This document shows, in pieces, positions 1-6,543 of a stretch of DNA of 64,000 bases. How positions within the stretch are numbered: the stretch's first letter is position 1; every line of letters begins with the position of its first letter. Under the pieces are notes generated by a model. That model made no database searches, had not been told where the DNA came from, and saw only the letters and a list, made by a program, of their open reading frames with translations. The stretch is taken from contig NZ_CP029425.2 in the NCBI RefSeq assembly GCF_002278135.3, forward strand, positions 2,208,001 to 2,272,000. The letters run 5' to 3'. The translations under genes were made by a program, and so were the position numbers. The stretch comes from Bradyrhizobium ottawaense. Its GTDB lineage: Bacteria > Pseudomonadota > Alphaproteobacteria > Rhizobiales > Xanthobacteraceae.

Positions 1-23
1 AACTAGCGCACCGGCGGAGGTGC

Positions 24-174
24 GTTCCCTCCCCCCTTGTGGGGGAGGGTTAGGGAGAGGGTACCTAGCAAAAGGTGCTGGTTGTTGATGATGCACCGAG
101 TGTGATCGCGCGACGGAAAGAATCCCCGTGTCGCACCCCCCTCCCTGCCCCTCCCCCACAAGGGGGGAGGGAAC
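24..174. repeat. Inverted repeat with 26-bp perfect arms
   Basis: Positions 24-49 are the exact reverse complement of 149-174, with 99 bases between. Each arm is itself a C-run/G-run near-palindrome. The element lies downstream of the DUF1801 gene and fills most of the non-coding left edge (1-212), in which I see no gene. Confidence 0.8.
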
Positions 175-212
175 GGAGAGAGGCTCCGAACTCGCTTTGA
201 ACTCGCTACCCC

Positions 213-647
213 TTAGCGCTTCGCCGGCTTCTTCACCTTGCTCATATTCAACTCCACCGCCGCGCGGATCAGCGCCTTCAACGCCTTTTCGTTGATCTTC
301 TCGCCCTCGCGAATGTCGATCGCGCGCCGGACATTGCCCTCGAGGCTGGAATTGAACAGGCCGGCCGGGTCGTCCAGCGCGGCGCCCTTGGCAAAGGTCA
401 TCTTCACCACTTCCTTGTAGGTCTCGCCGGTGCAGATGATGCCGTCGTGCTCCCAGACGGGAACGCCGCGCCATTTCCATTCCTCGACGACCTCGGGATC
501 CGCCTGCTTGATCAGGCCGCGGACCCGCGTCAGCATTTCGCCGCGCCAGTCGCCGAGCTCCTTGATCCTGCCGTCGATCAGCTTGGAGGGCGACGGCCCA
601 GTCGCGTCTTTCGTGCTGGTCTTCTTCGCCGCTACTGCCTTCTTCAT
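213..647 (-). CDS. DUF1801 domain-containing protein
   Basis: This 144-residue protein begins with a Lys/Ala-rich tail (MKKAVAAKK) and continues into a compact domain with WRGEML, EEWKWRG and KMTFAKGAAL, the pattern of the DUF1801/YdhG-like family. No enzymatic activity is established for that family. The reading frame stays open further upstream, but the ATG at 647 starts the recognisable sequence; a longer start would run through the neighbouring membrane protein gene. It is the last of four minus-strand genes (ArsR, SRPBCC, small membrane protein, DUF1801). SRPBCC, ArsR and DUF1801 genes often occur together, so co-regulation is likely. The family call is good; the function is unknown. Confidence 0.8.
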   Translation of the reverse strand: MKKAVAAKKTSTKDATGPSPSKLIDGRIKELGDWRGEMLTRVRGLIKQADPEVVEEWKWRGVPVWEHDGIICTGETYKEVVKMTFAKGAALDDPAGLFNSSLEGNVRRAIDIREGEKINEKALKALIRAAVELNMSKVKKPAKR

Positions 648-661
648 CGTCTCGCCTCGTG

Positions 662-868
662 TCACGCGTTGCCGCGGCGGCCGAGATAGGGCAGCGCGAA
701 CAGATAGAGCCCGGTCGCCAGCAGCGGGATCAGCGGGACCAGCGCGAGGAAGCCGATCCAGACGGCCTGGAGCTGCATGGTCATGGCGACGATGTTGGCG
801 ATGACGGCAAGCGTGAAAGCCATCGACAGCCAGCGATGGATCTGACGAATCCGCATGTCTGTGCTCAC
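662..868 (-). CDS. Small two-helix membrane protein
   Basis: This is a 68-residue protein with two hydrophobic stretches, roughly residues 14-36 and 38-60, separated by a short turn. The N-terminus is polar (MSTDMRIRQIHRW) and the C-terminus is basic, which suggests an inner-membrane hairpin. It lies between the SRPBCC and DUF1801 genes on the same strand, with 14 bases to the DUF1801 start, so it is probably in the same operon. I do not recognise a named family. Similar small proteins are seen next to ArsR/SRPBCC pairs, but the function is unknown. Confidence 0.65.
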   Translation of the reverse strand: MSTDMRIRQIHRWLSMAFTLAVIANIVAMTMQLQAVWIGFLALVPLIPLLATGLYLFALPYLGRRGNA

Positions 869-915
869 TGGGGTCTCCTTCTAGAGATGATTGGAATGGA
901 TATGGCCGGCCGGAG

Positions 916-1347
916 CTATTCTCCCCGCGCCAGCACCTCGTCCAGCTTGGCAAGGAACTGCTTCCAGCCGGCATGCGCGCCGCCGTAAGCCTGCTTCTGC
1001 GTCGGGCTGAAGCCCGCCTGCTCGACGCGTAAGTGCGTGCCCGCGCCGGTCGGAGTCAGCGTGAAGGTGACGACGCTCTTGAGGTCGAACGCGGCGTCCT
1101 CATGCGAGAAATTCCAGGTGTAGGCGAGCGTCTTCTGCGGCTCGATGGTGAGCACCTCGCAGTCCAGCACGCCGCCCCATTCGCCGCGAAGATTGAAGCG
1201 ATGACCGACTGACGGCTTGAAGTCGTTCTTCATCAGCCATTCCTCGATCAGATGCGGCTGCGTCAGCGCGCGCCAGAGCCGCTCGGCCGGGAAGGCGAAT
1301 TCGCGCTCGATCACGACGGAGCGCGTTTCGCTTGAGGCTTCGGTCAT
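916..1347 (-). CDS. SRPBCC (AHSA1-like) domain protein
   Basis: The 143-residue protein has the START/Bet v1-like fold signature of the AHSA1 branch: IEREFAFPAERLWRALTQPHLIEEWLM at the N-terminus, a central LRGEWGGVLDCEVL, and a C-terminal helix ending GWKQFLAKLDEVL. Such proteins bind hydrophobic ligands; the ligand here is unknown. The start codon overlaps the stop of the ArsR gene by four bases, so the two are translationally coupled. ArsR-SRPBCC pairs are very common in alphaproteobacteria, with the regulator controlling both genes. The family call is firm; the biological role is open. Confidence 0.88.
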   Translation of the reverse strand: MTEASSETRSVVIEREFAFPAERLWRALTQPHLIEEWLMKNDFKPSVGHRFNLRGEWGGVLDCEVLTIEPQKTLAYTWNFSHEDAAFDLKSVVTFTLTPTGAGTHLRVEQAGFSPTQKQAYGGAHAGWKQFLAKLDEVLARGE

Positions 1348-1667
1348 TGGTCCATCCTCTTCAGGAGATCGTCGAGTGCGTCGAGCCGCCTCTGCCAGAA
1401 TCCGGTCATCTGGCTGGTCCAGTCGAGCAGCGGATCGAGTGCGCCGGGCTGCGCGCTGTAATGGGTCTGCCGTCCCTCATGGCGGTCGCGCACCAGGCCG
1501 GCCAGCTTCAACGCGCCGAGATGTTTTGAGACTGCCGGCTGGGAAACGCCGGATCTCACGGTCAGGGCCCCGACCGTCTGCTCCCCCTCGCGGCACAGCC
1601 GCTCGAAGATCGCTCGCCTTGTGGGGTCGGCGAGCGTCCGGAACAGGAGGTCGGGGGCGAGGGACAT
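1344..1667 (-). CDS. ArsR-family winged-helix regulator
   Basis: The 107-residue protein carries the ArsR fold: LFRTLADPTRRAIFERL, then the recognition segment SGVSQPAVSKHLGALKLAGLV and the wing RHEGRQTHYSAQPGAL. It lacks the CxC metal motif of ArsR/SmtB metal sensors, so it probably does not sense metals. It is the first gene of the operon and overlaps the SRPBCC gene by four bases. Two near-identical palindromes sit immediately upstream of its start codon, which suggests autorepression. I see no clear Shine-Dalgarno in front of the ATG, so a leaderless transcript is possible. Confidence 0.9.
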   Translation of the reverse strand: MSLAPDLLFRTLADPTRRAIFERLCREGEQTVGALTVRSGVSQPAVSKHLGALKLAGLVRDRHEGRQTHYSAQPGALDPLLDWTSQMTGFWQRRLDALDDLLKRMDQ

Positions 1668-1673
1668 GGAAAT

Positions 1674-1718
1674 CCATAACCGGGAAGTTATGGGTTAACT
1701 CATAACCGTGGAGTTATG
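1674..1718. promoter_or_regulatory. Duplicated palindromic operator of the ArsR operon
   Basis: Two inverted repeats of the form CATAAC-N6-GTTATG lie at 1675-1692 and 1701-1718, 26 bases apart from start to start. The first ends only about seven bases upstream of the ArsR start codon. The repetition, symmetry and position make them likely ArsR binding sites covering the promoter. This is an inference from sequence. Confidence 0.75.
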
Positions 1719-1783
1719 GGTAAGTCAAGCTTGATGGCGGCGGCGGGAGCTTTGCAGCGGAAGGCATCCGCGGGCGCGACTTA

Positions 1784-1904
1784 CCTCTCTCGCTTGCGGG
1801 AGAGGTCGACGCGAAGCGTCGGGTGAGGGTTCTCTCCTCTGGGGGTTCTTCATTGCGGAGACACCCTCTCCCCAACCCTCCCCCGCAAGTGGGGGAAGGG
1901 GCGC
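1784..1904. repeat. G/C-rich palindromic intergenic element
   Basis: A stem is formed by CCTCTCTCG at 1784-1792 and CGGGAGAGG at 1797-1805 (one mismatch). A second pair of C-runs and G-runs follows to about 1904. It resembles the arms at 24-174 and the hairpin at 26027-26050. It may act as a terminator for the downstream end of the DsrE-like gene; no T-tract is seen. Confidence 0.5.
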
Positions 1905-1930
1905 ACCTTTCTCGTGGCAACCGCAATGCC

Positions 1931-2380
1931 CTACGGCCGCAGATACAGATACCCCTGCGACTGCAGCTCAGCCAAACGAACCACGCCGCCTTTTTCCGCG
2001 CTCACGAAGCCCGGCAGCAGCTCGGTGAGCGTCACGTTCTGCGCCTTCATCGTGTTGCCGCACGCGGCGAGCTCGACGCCATCCTTGGAGAATTCGCCCA
2101 CGCGCTTGCTGATGTCGGGGTTGGCCTGCGCCGAGTGGAATGCCTTCAGCGCCGGCCCGTGGATCACCAGCGCGATCGTGACGTGATCAGGACCGCCGAC
2201 GCCGTCGATGTGGTTCTGGATGTTGCCCAGCACGAAATTGACCTTCTCGGCATCGCTGAGATGGTAGACCACTTTGAGCTTGTTACCCGCGCCCGCTTCC
2301 GTCGCGGCTTTCGCGCTGGAGGCACCGAATGCTGCGCCCAGGGCCGAGATAGCGCTCCACACGATGTTCCGCCGGTTCAT
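1931..2380 (-). CDS. Exported DsrE/DsrF-like protein
   Basis: The 149-residue protein starts MNRRNIVWSAIS, with an Arg pair and an Ala-rich stretch to AKA, so it looks like an exported, possibly Tat-type, protein. The mature part matches the DsrE/DsrF fold: LKVVYHLSDAEK, a nucleotide-like loop, VTIALVIHGPALKAF, and ELAACGNTM with a Cys in the position typical of this fold. I chose the ATG at 2380 because GAGGGAGA lies just upstream. DsrE-fold proteins handle sulfur or act as accessory proteins. The gene lies 43 bases beyond the stop of the next upstream gene, so they may share a transcript. Confidence 0.78.
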   Translation of the reverse strand: MNRRNIVWSAISALGAAFGASSAKAATEAGAGNKLKVVYHLSDAEKVNFVLGNIQNHIDGVGGPDHVTIALVIHGPALKAFHSAQANPDISKRVGEFSKDGVELAACGNTMKAQNVTLTELLPGFVSAEKGGVVRLAELQSQGYLYLRP

Positions 2381-2423
2381 GGCGATCTCCCTCGACTGGA
2401 CTGAATTCGCCGGGGACATATCA

Positions 2424-3044
2424 TCATTTGTGGCGGAGCGCTGCGAGTTCCTTGCGGTCGGTCACCAGCGAAGCGCACTCGCTGTTGTCGGTGCGGTCGA
2501 GGCGGAAAATCCGGTCGTCGGCACCGCCGACCAGCGACTGCTCGGCCTCGTCATCCGGCTTGTTGTTCTGCCAGACGCGGACCCGTTCGAGCCGCACGAT
2601 CGCCGATCTGTCGTCTTTGGACAGTGCAACGCCGATGCCGCCGCCCTCGCAATCGACACCGCAACCGAGGCGAACCTCGTTGCCGTCCTTGGTGAATACG
2701 GCGTGGTTACAAGAACCGCTGGAGTCGAAATCGCCGGAGCGATGGCGGTACCTGAAGCCCAGGCGGAAGGAATTGTGCAGCTCCCTGTCTTCCTTGTCCA
2801 ACTCGGCTGAGATCAGCAGCTTCATCGAAGCGACCTTCTGCTTCGGATGCCGCGCCAGATGCTCCGCATCGTAGCGGCGGACGAAGCAGGCATAGGCCTT
2901 GTTGCCGGGGGTGCCCGCATACATCCGCGTGTTGAAGGTCTCGGCCTCGGCCTTGCTGGCTTCGCGGATGTCGTCAGCCTCATCCGCGTGGGCCGCGCTG
3001 ATGAGTGCGGCAACGGCGAGGGCAGTCAGGAGAGAGAGCTTCAT
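2424..3044 (-). CDS. Hypothetical secreted protein
   Basis: The 206-residue protein begins with a classical Sec signal peptide (MKLSLLTALAVAALISAAHA, cleavage predicted after residue 20). The mature part has several Cys residues (ACFVRR, SSGSCNHA, LGCGVDCEGGG, SECASL) that could form periplasmic disulfides. I recognise no family. The segment VALSKDDRSAIVRLERVRVW recalls small beta-rich periplasmic domains. It is transcribed towards the DsrE-like gene and could be co-transcribed with it. Function unknown. Confidence 0.7.
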   Translation of the reverse strand: MKLSLLTALAVAALISAAHADEADDIREASKAEAETFNTRMYAGTPGNKAYACFVRRYDAEHLARHPKQKVASMKLLISAELDKEDRELHNSFRLGFRYRHRSGDFDSSGSCNHAVFTKDGNEVRLGCGVDCEGGGIGVALSKDDRSAIVRLERVRVWQNNKPDDEAEQSLVGGADDRIFRLDRTDNSECASLVTDRKELAALRHK

Positions 3045-3348
3045 GATAGCCTCGAGCGCAATAGCTGAGCTGTAGGCTTTAGACGCGGCCCAGGTGCGAC
3101 GCGTTCAACGCGCGCAAGTCGCGCATGATCATCGCAGCGCGGAGTGGGATGGATAGTTCCAGGCACGGCGTTAGTCACCGGCAGGGCGAGGAAGGTTCAA
3201 CCGATGCGACGCCTTCGCCTTCCGGAACTCGATCCCTGGGAGTCCTTCGACATTGCTCCATTTCATCAATGTGATAGCCTTCACAGACGGTCGCCTTTAG
3301 CGGTCGTAAGCTGGGGCTGCCTTTGTAGGTTTGTGGAGTCCCCCCGCA
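3045..3348. other. Non-coding gap between divergent genes
   Basis: About 300 bases separate two divergently transcribed genes. Promoters for both directions must lie here. I see no convincing operator, repeat or small gene. Confidence 0.5.
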
Positions 3349-4890
3349 ATGGGCGAAATTCGCAACTTCAGACCCGGAAGTCAGGATGAGCCGCCTCCGC
3401 ACGGCTCAATGCCTCGTCGTCTCGCAGCCATCATCGTCGGTGACATCGCCTCCTACAGCCGCATGATGCAGGCCGACGAGGAGGGCACGCATGTCCGCGT
3501 CAAGCGGATCGAGCGTGATCTCATCCAGCCCAGCATCGTCGAACATCACGGGGCGCTGGTGAAGACGACGGGCGATGGCTTCATCGCGATCTTCGACAGT
3601 CCTGTCGAGGCCGTTCGCTGCAGCATCGTCATCCAGCAGAACCTCATCGGCCGCAATGCCTCGCTTCCGAAGCACTCCCGGCTCGAATACCGGATCGGCG
3701 TCAATCTCGGTGACGTGATCGTGGAGCCGGACGATGTCTATGGCGACGGAGTCAACATCGCCACTCGTATCGAGGGTATCGCCGAGCCCGGTCACGTCTA
3801 TATCTCAGGCGCGATCTACGAGCAGATCAAGCACAAGGTGGTGTGCGGCTATGAGTCGCTCGGGGACCGCAAGGTCAAGAACATCACGGATCCGGTGCGC
3901 GTCTATCGCGTGCTGCCGGACGCAGATGCCGTCGGAAGAACGCGAGGACGGCGCGAGAATACTCTGATCTTTCTCCTTGGCATCACGCTGCTGGTGATTG
4001 CGACCGGCGCGCTGTGGTATCTGCTGGCGCAGCCGCGGGGTAGAGTGGGCGAGCAGGCCGCCACGCCGGCCGCATCCCCGGTCGCTTCCCCGAGCCCGCT
4101 GGCTCCGCCGCGCGAAGCGGCGACGCAAACGCCGCAACCATCTCCGTCATTGGCGTCGTCTCCGGCACCGGCGCCCAGCCCGTCGGTCGCGCCGCCCAGC
4201 CCATCGGCCACGCCGCCCCGCGAACCCGAGATGATCGCCATTCGCGGCGGCAGCTTTGCGATGGGAAGCAATGACGATCCGACCGAACGTCCTGTCCACC
4301 AGGTCACGGTCAAGCCGTTCTCGATCGGCAAATATCCGGTGACCGTGCAGGAATGGAACGAATGCGCGGCCGCAAAGGCGTGCAGCTTCACCGCTACCGG
4401 CAAAGACGATGCGCCGATCAGCAATGTGAGCTGGACCGACGCGCAGCAATATGCGGGGTATCTGGCGCAGGCGACCAAGAAGCCCTACCGGCTTCCGAGC
4501 GAAGCCGAATGGGAATACGCCGCGCGCGGCGGCACGCAGAGCAAATATTGGTGGGGCGACAAGCTCCAGCCAGGCATGGCCGGATGCAAGGATTGCGGTG
4601 ACCTCGCGGCCGAGCAGCCGGCGAAGGTCGGCAGCTTCAAGCCGAATCCGTTCGGCCTCCACGACATGGGTGGCGGTATCGATCAATGGGTCGAGGACTG
4701 CTGGCACAAGACCTATCAGGGCGCGCCCACCGACGGCTCGGCATGGAGTGGCGGGGACTGCAGCTCGCACGTCCTGCGCTCGGGCTCGTGGAAGAACGAT
4801 GCAAGATATGTGAGGCCATCCAATCGCGATGGTTACGACACCAATGTCCGTTATCCCACGCATGGATTCCGCGTCGCGCTCGGTCCGTAA
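3349..4890 (+). CDS. Class III nucleotide cyclase fused to a SUMF1-like domain
   Basis: The 513-residue protein has an N-terminal class III cyclase domain (about 22-185). The metal-binding Asp residues are in VGDIASYSRM and KTTGDGFIAIF, and the transition-state Asn/Arg are in GVNIATRIEG, so it looks active. The Lys before TTGDGF and the Asp in VYGDGVN favour ATP. One membrane helix (about 203-228) and a Pro/Ala/Ser-rich linker lead to a C-terminal FGE/SUMF1-type domain (MIAIRGGSFAMGS to THGFRVAL). The linker and C-terminal domain are probably periplasmic. The two Cys residues that formylglycine-generating enzymes need near the end are absent (RSGSWKNDARYVRPSNR), so sulfatase activation is unlikely; sensing is my inference. 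The ATG at 3349 has GGAG upstream; a TTG at 3331 is an alternative. Confidence 0.85.
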   Translation: MGEIRNFRPGSQDEPPPHGSMPRRLAAIIVGDIASYSRMMQADEEGTHVRVKRIERDLIQPSIVEHHGALVKTTGDGFIAIFDSPVEAVRCSIVIQQNLIGRNASLPKHSRLEYRIGVNLGDVIVEPDDVYGDGVNIATRIEGIAEPGHVYISGAIYEQIKHKVVCGYESLGDRKVKNITDPVRVYRVLPDADAVGRTRGRRENTLIFLLGITLLVIATGALWYLLAQPRGRVGEQAATPAASPVASPSPLAPPREAATQTPQPSPSLASSPAPAPSPSVAPPSPSATPPREPEMIAIRGGSFAMGSNDDPTERPVHQVTVKPFSIGKYPVTVQEWNECAAAKACSFTATGKDDAPISNVSWTDAQQYAGYLAQATKKPYRLPSEAEWEYAARGGTQSKYWWGDKLQPGMAGCKDCGDLAAEQPAKVGSFKPNPFGLHDMGGGIDQWVEDCWHKTYQGAPTDGSAWSGGDCSSHVLRSGSWKNDARYVRPSNRDGYDTNVRYPTHGFRVALGP

Positions 4891-4907
4891 GTGCTGGAGT
4901 GGATTTG

Positions 4908-5357
4908 ATGAAGATCATTCATTGTGTCGCATTGGCGACGGCGATCGCAGTGCACCCGGGCGCAGCCTACTCGCAGGGAAAGACCGCGCCAAAGGACGCA
5001 AAGCTCTATTTCATCACGCCGCACGATGGGCAGAAGGTTCGCGGTGGATTCTGGGTCCGGTTCGGGCTGCGCAACATGGGCGTGACGCATGCCGGCGACG
5101 ATTACCAGAATGCCGGTCATCATCATCTGCTGGTCGACGTCAACGATCCCATCGATCCCAAGGAGCCGATCCCGCAGGACAAGTCGCACCTGCATTTCGG
5201 CGCAGGGCAGACCGAGACCATGCTGGACCTTGCGCCGGGGACTCACACCCTGCAGCTGGTGCTCGGCGACGCCAAGCACTATCCGTTCGAACCGCCGGTC
5301 GTGTCGGAGAAGATCACCATACGCGTCAGGTCGCCGGCTGCGGCCCGGAGCAAATGA
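4908..5357 (+). CDS. DUF4399 periplasmic protein
   Basis: The 149-residue protein has a signal peptide (MKIIHCVALATAIAVHPGAAYSQ). The mature domain contains LYFITPHDGQKV, the cluster HAGDDYQNAGHHHLLVD, and LHFGAGQTETMLDLAPGTHTLQLVLGD, the recognisable pattern of DUF4399. The His-rich stretch may bind metal. The ATG at 4908 follows CTGGAGTGG, 17 bases after the cyclase-SUMF1 stop, so the two genes are probably one operon and both products face the periplasm. Its stop codon directly abuts that of the convergent korB gene. Function unknown. Confidence 0.82.
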   Translation: MKIIHCVALATAIAVHPGAAYSQGKTAPKDAKLYFITPHDGQKVRGGFWVRFGLRNMGVTHAGDDYQNAGHHHLLVDVNDPIDPKEPIPQDKSHLHFGAGQTETMLDLAPGTHTLQLVLGDAKHYPFEPPVVSEKITIRVRSPAAARSK

Positions 5358-6413
5358 TCACCGCAGGCTGGCGTTGATCTTGTCCAGCACGGCCGAACCC
5401 GGGCACAGCGTGTCCGCTTCCAGCGTGTTGAGCGGCGTCTCGACCGTGTTGAGATGCTCGTGCAGATCTTCGGCGTCGGGGTCGACGTAAAGGAGACCCG
5501 TGACGATCTGCCCCTTGGCGGCGTGCCGCGCGAGGAAGGTCTGGGCGCCCAGCCGGTCATGCGGATCGTAGTCGGCGTCGATCTTGCGCAGCGCGATCTT
5601 GCTGCCGTCATGCTGCTCGACCATTTGCACCGTGCCCGGCGCATAGTCCACCGCGATGGGGTCGCGGCCGACCAGCACGTCGAGCCGGTTCACGGCGTCG
5701 TTGTGCTCGCGGACATAATCAAAGCTCTTGGTCGAGCCGGCGTGGTTGTTGAAGGCGATGCAGGGGCTGATGACGTCGATGAAGGACGCGCCCTTGTGGC
5801 GGATCGCGGCCGCGATCAGCGGCACCAGCTGGGTCTTGTCGCCGGAGAAGCTGCGCGCGACGAAGGTGGCGCCCAGCTGCAGCGCGATCGCAACGAGGTC
5901 GATGGCGTTGTCGGTGTTGGTGACGCCCTTCTTGGACTTCGAGCCGCGATCGGCGGTGGCCGAGAACTGGCCCTTGGTCAGCCCGTAGACGCCGTTGTTC
6001 TCGACGATGTAGGTCATGTTGACGCCGCGCCGGATCGAGTGTGCGAACTGGCCGAACCCGATCGAGGCGGAATCGCCGTCGCCGGAGACGCCGAGATAGA
6101 TCAGATCGCGGTTGGCGAGGTTGGCGCCGGTCAGCACGCTGGGCATGCGGCCGTGCACGGAGTTGAAGCCGTGCGAATTGCCGAGGAAATAGTCCGGCGT
6201 CTTCGACGAGCAGCCGATGCCGGAGATCTTCGCCACCCGGTGCGGCTCGATCGAGAGCTCGTAGCAGGCCTCGATGATCGAAGCCGTGATCGAATCGTGA
6301 CCGCAGCCGGCGCACAGCGTCGAGATCTTGCCCTCGTAGTCGCGATGCGTGTAGCCGAGCTCGTTCTTCTTGAGGCCGGGATGATGGAATTTCGGCTTTG
6401 CGATGTAGGTCAT
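5358..6413 (-). CDS. korB: 2-oxoacid oxidoreductase, beta subunit (KorB-like)
   Basis: The 351-residue protein is the thiamine-diphosphate-binding beta subunit of a 2-oxoacid:acceptor oxidoreductase. Visible motifs are CAGCGH (34-39), the ThDP/Mg motif starting GDGDSASIGFG (111-121) and ENNGVYGLTKGQ (138-149). It would decarboxylate a 2-oxoacid, probably 2-oxoglutarate, with CoA. I chose the ATG at 6413; upstream extensions run through a dispersed palindrome. It follows korA by about 130 bases, most of which are that palindrome. With korC and korA it forms a three-gene unit. Substrate assignment is by family resemblance only. Confidence 0.9.
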   Translation of the reverse strand: MTYIAKPKFHHPGLKKNELGYTHRDYEGKISTLCAGCGHDSITASIIEACYELSIEPHRVAKISGIGCSSKTPDYFLGNSHGFNSVHGRMPSVLTGANLANRDLIYLGVSGDGDSASIGFGQFAHSIRRGVNMTYIVENNGVYGLTKGQFSATADRGSKSKKGVTNTDNAIDLVAIALQLGATFVARSFSGDKTQLVPLIAAAIRHKGASFIDVISPCIAFNNHAGSTKSFDYVREHNDAVNRLDVLVGRDPIAVDYAPGTVQMVEQHDGSKIALRKIDADYDPHDRLGAQTFLARHAAKGQIVTGLLYVDPDAEDLHEHLNTVETPLNTLEADTLCPGSAVLDKINASLR

Positions 6414-6436
6414 GAGAGCACCTGCGATCCCAAGCC

Positions 6437-6522
6437 CGTCATGGCCGGGCTTGTCCCGGCCATCCACGTCTTGGCCGGGAAGAAGAAAGGCGTGGATGCC
6501 CGGATCAAGTCCGGGCATGACG
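6437..6522. repeat. Dispersed palindrome between korA and korB
   Basis: Arms at 6437-6468 and 6491-6522 are inverted copies with 27 of 32 matches. Read as protein on either strand, the element yields the spurious peptides MPGLDPGIH and MAGLVPAIH, which I recall as common mis-annotations in alphaproteobacterial genomes. It could form a hairpin in the kor mRNA and tune korB expression. Confidence 0.8.
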
Positions 6523-6543
6523 ATGGAGAGAGCAACGCGTCGG

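Noticed and set aside
3349..4890. Calling the C-terminal domain a sulfatase-activating formylglycine enzyme
   Set aside because: The required Cys pair near the C-terminus is missing, and no sulfatase gene is nearby.
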